A stretch of DNA of 64,000 bases from Ficedula albicollis. Taxonomy: Eukaryota > Chordata > Aves > Passeriformes > Muscicapidae. The stretch lies in assembly GCF_000247815.1 (NCBI RefSeq), contig NC_021677.1:12905661-12969660 (forward strand), in the 5' to 3' direction. Position numbers and translations under genes: made by a program. The notes below the pieces were generated by a model that saw nothing but the letters and a program-made list of their open reading frames with translations, was not told where the DNA came from and ran no database searches. Of the stretch, positions 58,101 through 64,000 are shown in pieces; within the stretch, counting starts at the first letter, position 1, and each line of letters opens with the position of its first letter.

Positions 58101-59142
58101 TATTTATAAGTTTGCAGCTCCCCAGTAGTTAGAGTTATGAAGCGTTCAGACTTAAGCATATCCAGTTGTGTGGTAACCCAACTACTGCTTTCATGCGGTT
58201 TCCAACTTTTTATTCATGTACAAAGGCATGATGCATGGCAGTGTCTGAGACCATTCTCATTAACTCTTTGTTTCAGCAGCAAACTCAGGCAGCAGCCTAC
58301 AGTAAAATGGCACACTGAGTAGAAGGTAAGAATTAAAAGGAAAAAAAATAAAAATCACACCAACTGTGAAATTCCACCACAGACGGAGGAGAAACTAGTC
58401 CTTGGAAAACAAAGGGACAATCAATTAAATTAGCAGCTGGTAAATGAAAAGCAAACAAAAGGAGTTACTACTTTACACTCTGCATAATTCTGTGTGAATG
58501 CTGTAGAATTCACCAGGGGTCAGAAAGAGTCCAAAGCTTGGCCTGTCACTTGTTCCTAAAAAAGCTGGATAATTTTATGACTGTTAATAACATTTGTAGT
58601 AACACATGCTAAGGTAATCAAATCTCATGTTCCACAGTGTAAGCTGTTCAACTGTTGAGTCAAAGAGAAATTCCCTCATCCTCTCTGCTGCTCCCTTCCC
58701 TCCTGACCAACTCCACAGATGATTAACTGGGAGTCTTCTAGGGAGAGAAGTTAATTTTCTTTTACAACATCACTAAAGTTAAGGAAGAACTGGTAAATTG
58801 TATAGATCAAATCTATAATCTACCTTGTAATTAGAAGGAATCTGAATGCAACCATTAAAAAAACTCCAACATTTTCTTCTAATTAAACACATACATGTGC
58901 ATTTTTGAGAGACAGACAAAAATAAACACAAATTACGATTGACATCCACTTCTACTAGGAAATAGCAGGACTGTGGCTTGTTTTTTTTCTGTGCTGTAAA
59001 GTGACTAATGGAAGCAGTTCAATAGCTACTCAGGGACCTTTGGAATATTCATTTAAATTTCTAACATTTGATTTACAAGTATAAAAGTGCAAGGATATGA
59101 CAAAACAAAGGGTTTTTTCCTAGGCTAAATATTACAAAAGAA

Positions 59143-59164
59143 TAAATATATATATATATATATG
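59143..59164. repeat. TA dinucleotide microsatellite
   Basis: About nine consecutive TA repeats. Confidence 0.9.
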
Positions 59165-60969
59165 TAAATATAATTTAGCAGGTGGTTGGACCTTGTCGAT
59201 TATGGCCTCATTTTCACCAAGTATTTTAAAACTGAGCCATTTAAATGCCATAAAAGTGAAAAAAAAAAAAAAGCTTTTACCAAATTTAGACTATTTCGTG
59301 GTTCTGTACATATATCTGCATGTTTTCCCAGATTTTTATGCTTATGACTAAATTTCATTGAAGGTATTCTCATGCATTAGAATCAGAACAGAATTTGGTT
59401 ACTAGCTCAAAACTGTGAATCTCCTTCTCTCTTAATCACCTAGTAATATATTCCAGGCTGAAAACCCAGTTTTAGCAGAAAGCCACAGCAGTGAAACAAC
59501 CAGCACAACTATTCTAGGTTTCAGCCCAACAATTTTTTTGGAATGGAAAAAAAAAAATAAAAGGCAGAAAAGAAGTCACCAATTTCAATTTAATTGGGGT
59601 GTTCTGCAAACCTCAGCAGCACAAAGCTGTTGCTTTCAGCTGCTATCCACACAGGGAGTTGGGACAATAAAGATCTTTTAAAAAATCCAAGAAACACACA
59701 TCCAGACAGGTATGTGCACGTGTCACTGGTCAAACATCTTCAGAAGCAATCTGATGCTCTTTTGTGAATAACAGGCAAATTCAGCACAAGTAAACAGGTT
59801 TATAAGTTTCATTTTAGACCTGTAAAAGCTAAGAGAAAGACAGATGATGCTCTCATAAATGCTTCCATTCCATCATTTTCACTGTTCCTTATGACAGGCA
59901 CATGCCAGAGTTTTGGACACCATTGGATAATGCTGGGAAAACTTTGAAAAATATTGACTCCCTGATGCAATAATCAATTATCAAATCCCAAGAAATGCAA
60001 CTTCTCCTACTCAACACACGGCTAGTAGTTATAAAGGTATAAAAGGAAATATTTCAAACACTCTATTTGCCAGTATTTTTTCAATTAAGGAACTAAACCT
60101 GGATGCATTTTATTACAGCAAGCTTTGAACATGAATAGTATTGTATATGCTAAGTGTAGTTTTGAGTAGATCCTTTAGGGTAAATCCTCCAGGGCTTTGG
60201 CAGTACAGACACCTAACCCCAGACATCACAAATGAGTCACTGGGGGTACCCACCCCTTTTGTTTACCTCTAAAAACAACACAAGCCTCTAGACATGCCTG
60301 TTCCATCCCCTGTTCAGGAAGACACCTGAAGCAGTTTAAATTGGAGATGCAAAAGACACTTGGGCTTAAATGTTCATATTCATATTTAGAATTAGAAATG
60401 CAATCAAGGCAGTTAGTAAAATCCCACCAAATGCTACTGTTTTCAAGTATATGCCTTGCCTTGTGCTGGATGTAAATATATAATTGCATACCATGCATAA
60501 AAAGATTAAGTAGGCTTTTTCTGTATTTATCAAGATGATTTTTTGGTAGCATTTTGAGTACACTTTTTCAAGGTAGCATTTTATGATTGCTGCTTATACA
60601 TTGCTCTGTTTATACTCAGGCCTCTTTTGTTTTCTTCAGAGAGAAGAGGATCGTATCACCAAGGTGTAAGGCTGGGTGACAATGGAACAATGATAATAAC
60701 ATCATTATGCAGTGTTTTGTCTCTTGTACCTCCATCACTGCCATGTTTTTCTGTGATTATTTCAGCCTCAGGAAAAAGTGCTGCTTACTGTTTATGTCAA
60801 GAAGGCAAGATTACTGTTTGCATTATTACAATATCAAGTATGATGTACGTAATGCCTGTGATAATATAAATGCACCCCTCAACTAGCTCCTGTCTTTAAT
60901 CTTCATGCAACTGGGAAAAGAAAGAAAAAAGAAAGAAAGGAAAAAAAAAAGGAAAACAAAACAGTGAGT

Positions 60970-61135
60970 TGCAAATTCTTGCAGCCTTGTATAGGCCTTA
61001 ATCTTGTAAGGTGCCAAATATTTTCACTCCAGTCCAACAGAGGCCTCAAGGACATGGGTAATCAGTACTTAACTCCAGGGGAGTCTATGAAGAATGGACT
61101 AAATGCACTTGGCTGAATCAGGGCCAAAGTGTGGA
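60970..61135. mobile_element. Possible ancient CR1-type fragment
   Basis: TAATCTTGTAAGGTGCC at the start and TTGGCTGAATCAGGGCCAAA at the end, with CACTCC and CTCCAGGGGAGTC between them, resemble the diverged 3' region of old amniote CR1 elements. Divergence is high, so the assignment is tentative. Confidence 0.4.
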
Positions 61136-61505
61136 GTTCTTATGTTTATACAGAATCTGAAAATAAAAATTAAATAGGTTTTTTCCAGGCTCAAAAAGAT
61201 GCTTTATCCTTCTTAATGATTACTCTCTTTTCCCTTTGAGACAGGTAGGTTGAAGACCTTCTGGTACAAAGAATTATTCTTGTTTAAGAATAAAACAATA
61301 GACATCCAAGACCACAGTCCTGTAAGGATGTGCATTAGCAATGTCCTGGCTGAAGTGAAGGAACAGCTCTGCATCTGTGAAATTCCTATATTTACTTACT
61401 GACCTCCCTAACACAATCAGAACTAATTTATTCATAATTTATGCTTTTTAAAACTTATACTCGAGGCAAAAGTAGCCCAAACTGGATTTATGAAGACCAT
61501 GAATT

Positions 61506-61612
61506 CACAGAGTCAGAGAATGGCTTGAGTTGGAAGGGACCAAAAAGATTATCTTGTTCTAGTTCTAACACTCTTCCATGGGCAGGGATACCTTCCATTA
61601 GACCAGGTTGTT
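61506..61612 (-). mobile_element. Short CR1 LINE 3' fragment
   Basis: AGAATGGCTTGAGTTGGAAG, CTTCCATGGGCAGGGATACC and TTAGACCAGGTTG match the reverse complement of the avian CR1 3' end. It is about 107 bp, heavily truncated, in the SOX6 sense orientation. Confidence 0.82.
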
Positions 61613-61872
61613 AATTCACCAAACAAAAAAAACCTCTAAAAAACAAAAGGCAACTGATAAAATATGATAAAGTCTCCCTTTGGGATATCCAACCTGCAAA
61701 TGCAGGCAAATATGTACTTCCTAGAAACTGGGAGAGATTTACATGTCCTGGAAAGAGTAGCACTTCCATGAAGGAATTATGAATCAACATAATGACAGAG
61801 GACTTTGAAAGGATAGTTATCCTATGAAAGCAATGCATTTTTTTTCCATGCAGAATCGAGGAACTCTTGATT

Positions 61873-62186
61873 CTTGAACCTGAAGCCATCCAAAATGCAA
61901 AATTACTACCTATGTATGGGTGGGAAAAAAATCATGTGTTTTTACTGCTGCAATATGCAAAGAGAATACTACTAGTATATAGCTAGTGCCACCAGCACAA
62001 ATCCATTCTGTAGCTTTTTATTTAAAGTCTCTTGAACCTTAAGCCATCCAAAATGCAAAATTACTATCTATGTATGGGTGGGAAAAAAATCATGTGTTTT
62101 TACTGCTGCAATATGCAAAGAGAATACTACTAGTATATAGCTAGTGCCACCAGCACAAATCCATTCTGTAGCTTTTTATTTAAAGT
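61873..62186. repeat. Tandem duplication, about 157-bp unit
   Basis: CTTGAACCT(G/T)AAGCCATCC starts at 61873 and 62031. The copies are nearly identical, ending TTTTTATTTAAAGT, with differences such as CTACCTATG versus CTATCTATG. Confidence 0.95.
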
Positions 62187-62814
62187 AGAATGATTTTATA
62201 AACCTTCTTTTGTTTTTATCATGAAAAATTCGTCTCAAGTTTCCCAGATAAGATATCCATTAAGTACTCTTCAGCTCCAGGCAACAATTACAATTTAGAA
62301 AATGCTTTTATACCTTAACAACCAGCCTTGAATGGGTGTTTCAAAAGTAGTGGTTTCACCCACAAATTAGCCACTTACATCCCACTTAAGACTTATTTTT
62401 GACCTCATCTTCAGGATAAGCATAAGCTGGGTTCTACTCCATCTCTCTGCATTTAAAATGCATTTTTTCTCTCTTTTGCCCTATCCTTTTTTCCCCACTC
62501 CATTTGACATATATGGAAAAGTTCATGCAATTCACTGAAGGAACATTCCAGCACCTCATTCCAGTGGAAGATTCTTTGCTGTTCTGTGGATAAATACAAT
62601 CTTTAAGAGGGAATTTCCTGTCTCAAACTTTCCTCACTCCTTTGTATACTTGTATACTTTATAACTGTGATCATGTTTTATAGCTCTGTCTCACAGGAAA
62701 GAGAACAATGCTGTTCTGGGGAAGCAATCAGCATTTTGGAGCTTTTTACTATGATATATGTAGACAATTGCAGGACTTACCACTGCTCATCAGTAATACC
62801 CAAATAATTCTAAA

Positions 62815-62955
62815 ATGGAGGTTGGATCTTCAGGCCCAGAGAGGGGAAATTATTATCTTCTGGTTACCCAGAAAGTCAATGATTAAGCTGAGAGCTGAAC
62901 CCAGGACTTGTGCACATTAGGCCAGTCCACTGGCTGTTATGCCACACTGCCCCTG
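62815..62955 (+). mobile_element. MIR-like (CORE-SINE) fragment
   Basis: GGCCCAGAGAGGGGAAATTA, GGTTACCCAGAAAGTCAATG, AGAGCTGAACCCAGGA and a closing GTTATGCCACACTGCCCC follow, in order and spacing, the 3' half of the MIR consensus as I remember it (GCACAGAGAGGTTAAG, GGTCACACAGC, GAACCCAGG, CTATGCTGCC). MIR-type SINEs are ancient amniote repeats, rare but present in birds. Confidence 0.55.
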
Positions 62956-64000
62956 CCATAAATCTGCTTGATGGATTTTTCAGTCATGGAACATTAAAGG
63001 CTCTGCTCTTTTCTAATGAATATGTTTAAAGAAAACAGCACAAACAAAAGCGAATGTAACACCTAAATTATCTGAGACATCCTGCTTTAATGTCACACTT
63101 GGATAAAGGATTTCCTACTGGAGACCTGTGTACTCTTACTGAAAAATGTTTTAGCCAGTGCCACTAGCTGGCATACTGGTATCTGTGCCTGAAAACGAAG
63201 CATAATCAGTTTTAGGTGGTTAAGAACAATCTGAGCCAACTTTTATATTATGACCAAAGGCAGTGCAGCAGCAGTGGCAAGTAGCAGAAAATTGCTTGCA
63301 GTATTATTTGCCAGATTACTTGAACTATTTACGTTGGGATTTCAAGTTTGAAGTATTAAAAACTCAAGATTTGGAGAAGTCTTGGACGGTGTATTTTTGT
63401 TTCTGGTTACAACAAGATGCACAGAGGAGCATTATGATATGGCATGACTGACTAAATGAAGCATTTATAAAGATAAACCACCTGAAGCATTCAAAAGCAG
63501 TTCAGTTTGAACTGTTCAGATTTCTTTTTTAATTGAAGATTTGGAAAGCCAATTGATTTAGATTAAATGATCAAGCTTTCACATCTACTTGTTTAAGATT
63601 CATGTTGACATTGTACTAAATACAGCCATATAGTTTGTATCCCAGATAAATTGATCTGACTACAAGCCTCACTCTTTAGTATGATTCTTACTCCAAGATA
63701 AATCAATATTTAATATCTCCTGCAACAGCCCCTGTAGATAATTTTAAACCTTTTCTCCATCCCATTAAGTCACCTTTAAAAATTCTTTATACAAGGTTTC
63801 ACAGATGACTTCTGAAAAACTAGTTTATGAAAAGCAGTCTGAAATTCATTAATTCAGATGGAAAGGGTTTTTTAATCCTGCTGCATTGTACTGATCTCTA
63901 AATCCATCTCTGTTTAGTTAATTCTCCTGCTCAGCTAATTTGAAGAATAAATAAATACTTCCTGAAAATCTGTAACTCAGGTTTTTAAACGTAAAGAAAA

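Overview
The window looks like vertebrate genomic DNA, most likely from a bird. It is AT-rich, gene-poor, carries introns, and its recognisable transposons are mainly CR1 LINE fragments, the typical avian retroposon. The one gene I can support is the 3' part of SOX6, an SoxD-group HMG-box transcription factor, on the minus strand. Its identity rests on the HMG box plus the C-terminal tail, which fits SOX6 and not its paralogues SOX5 or SOX13.

Layout on the plus strand: 1-16.5 kb is intergenic sequence downstream of SOX6 with no supportable gene. It contains a 1781-bp tandem duplication (3965-7526), a nested duplication of about 1.1 kb (13914-16155) and a poly-G block (11237-11621). From about 16.5 to 23.4 kb lies the very long SOX6 3'UTR, with a candidate poly(A) signal at its far end and a cluster of miR-499/miR-208-type seed matches near the stop codon. 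Coding exons follow in reverse gene order: terminal exon (23381-23684), second half of the HMG box (31058-31274), first half of the HMG box (33885-34118) and a linker exon (50430-50538). The splice phases agree at every junction and the four exons give one continuous 287-residue C-terminal reading frame. I found no further SOX6 exon from 50.5 to 64 kb, so that stretch is read as intron; the rest of the gene should lie beyond the window.

Three things stand out. (1) Three pure-G blocks of 385, 151 and 697 bp; two are flanked on both sides by the same 29-35 bp, the signature of an unclosed assembly gap. They are probably N-gaps rewritten as G, not biology. (2) An unusual number of young direct tandem duplications, with units from 19 bp to 1.8 kb, spread over intergenic DNA and introns. 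(3) A CR1 element that ends only about 36 bp from the 5' splice site of the HMG-box exon, together with an in-frame alternative acceptor inside that same exon. I see no CRISPR array, operon, viral gene, tRNA or rRNA, and no evidence of an undescribed multi-gene system.
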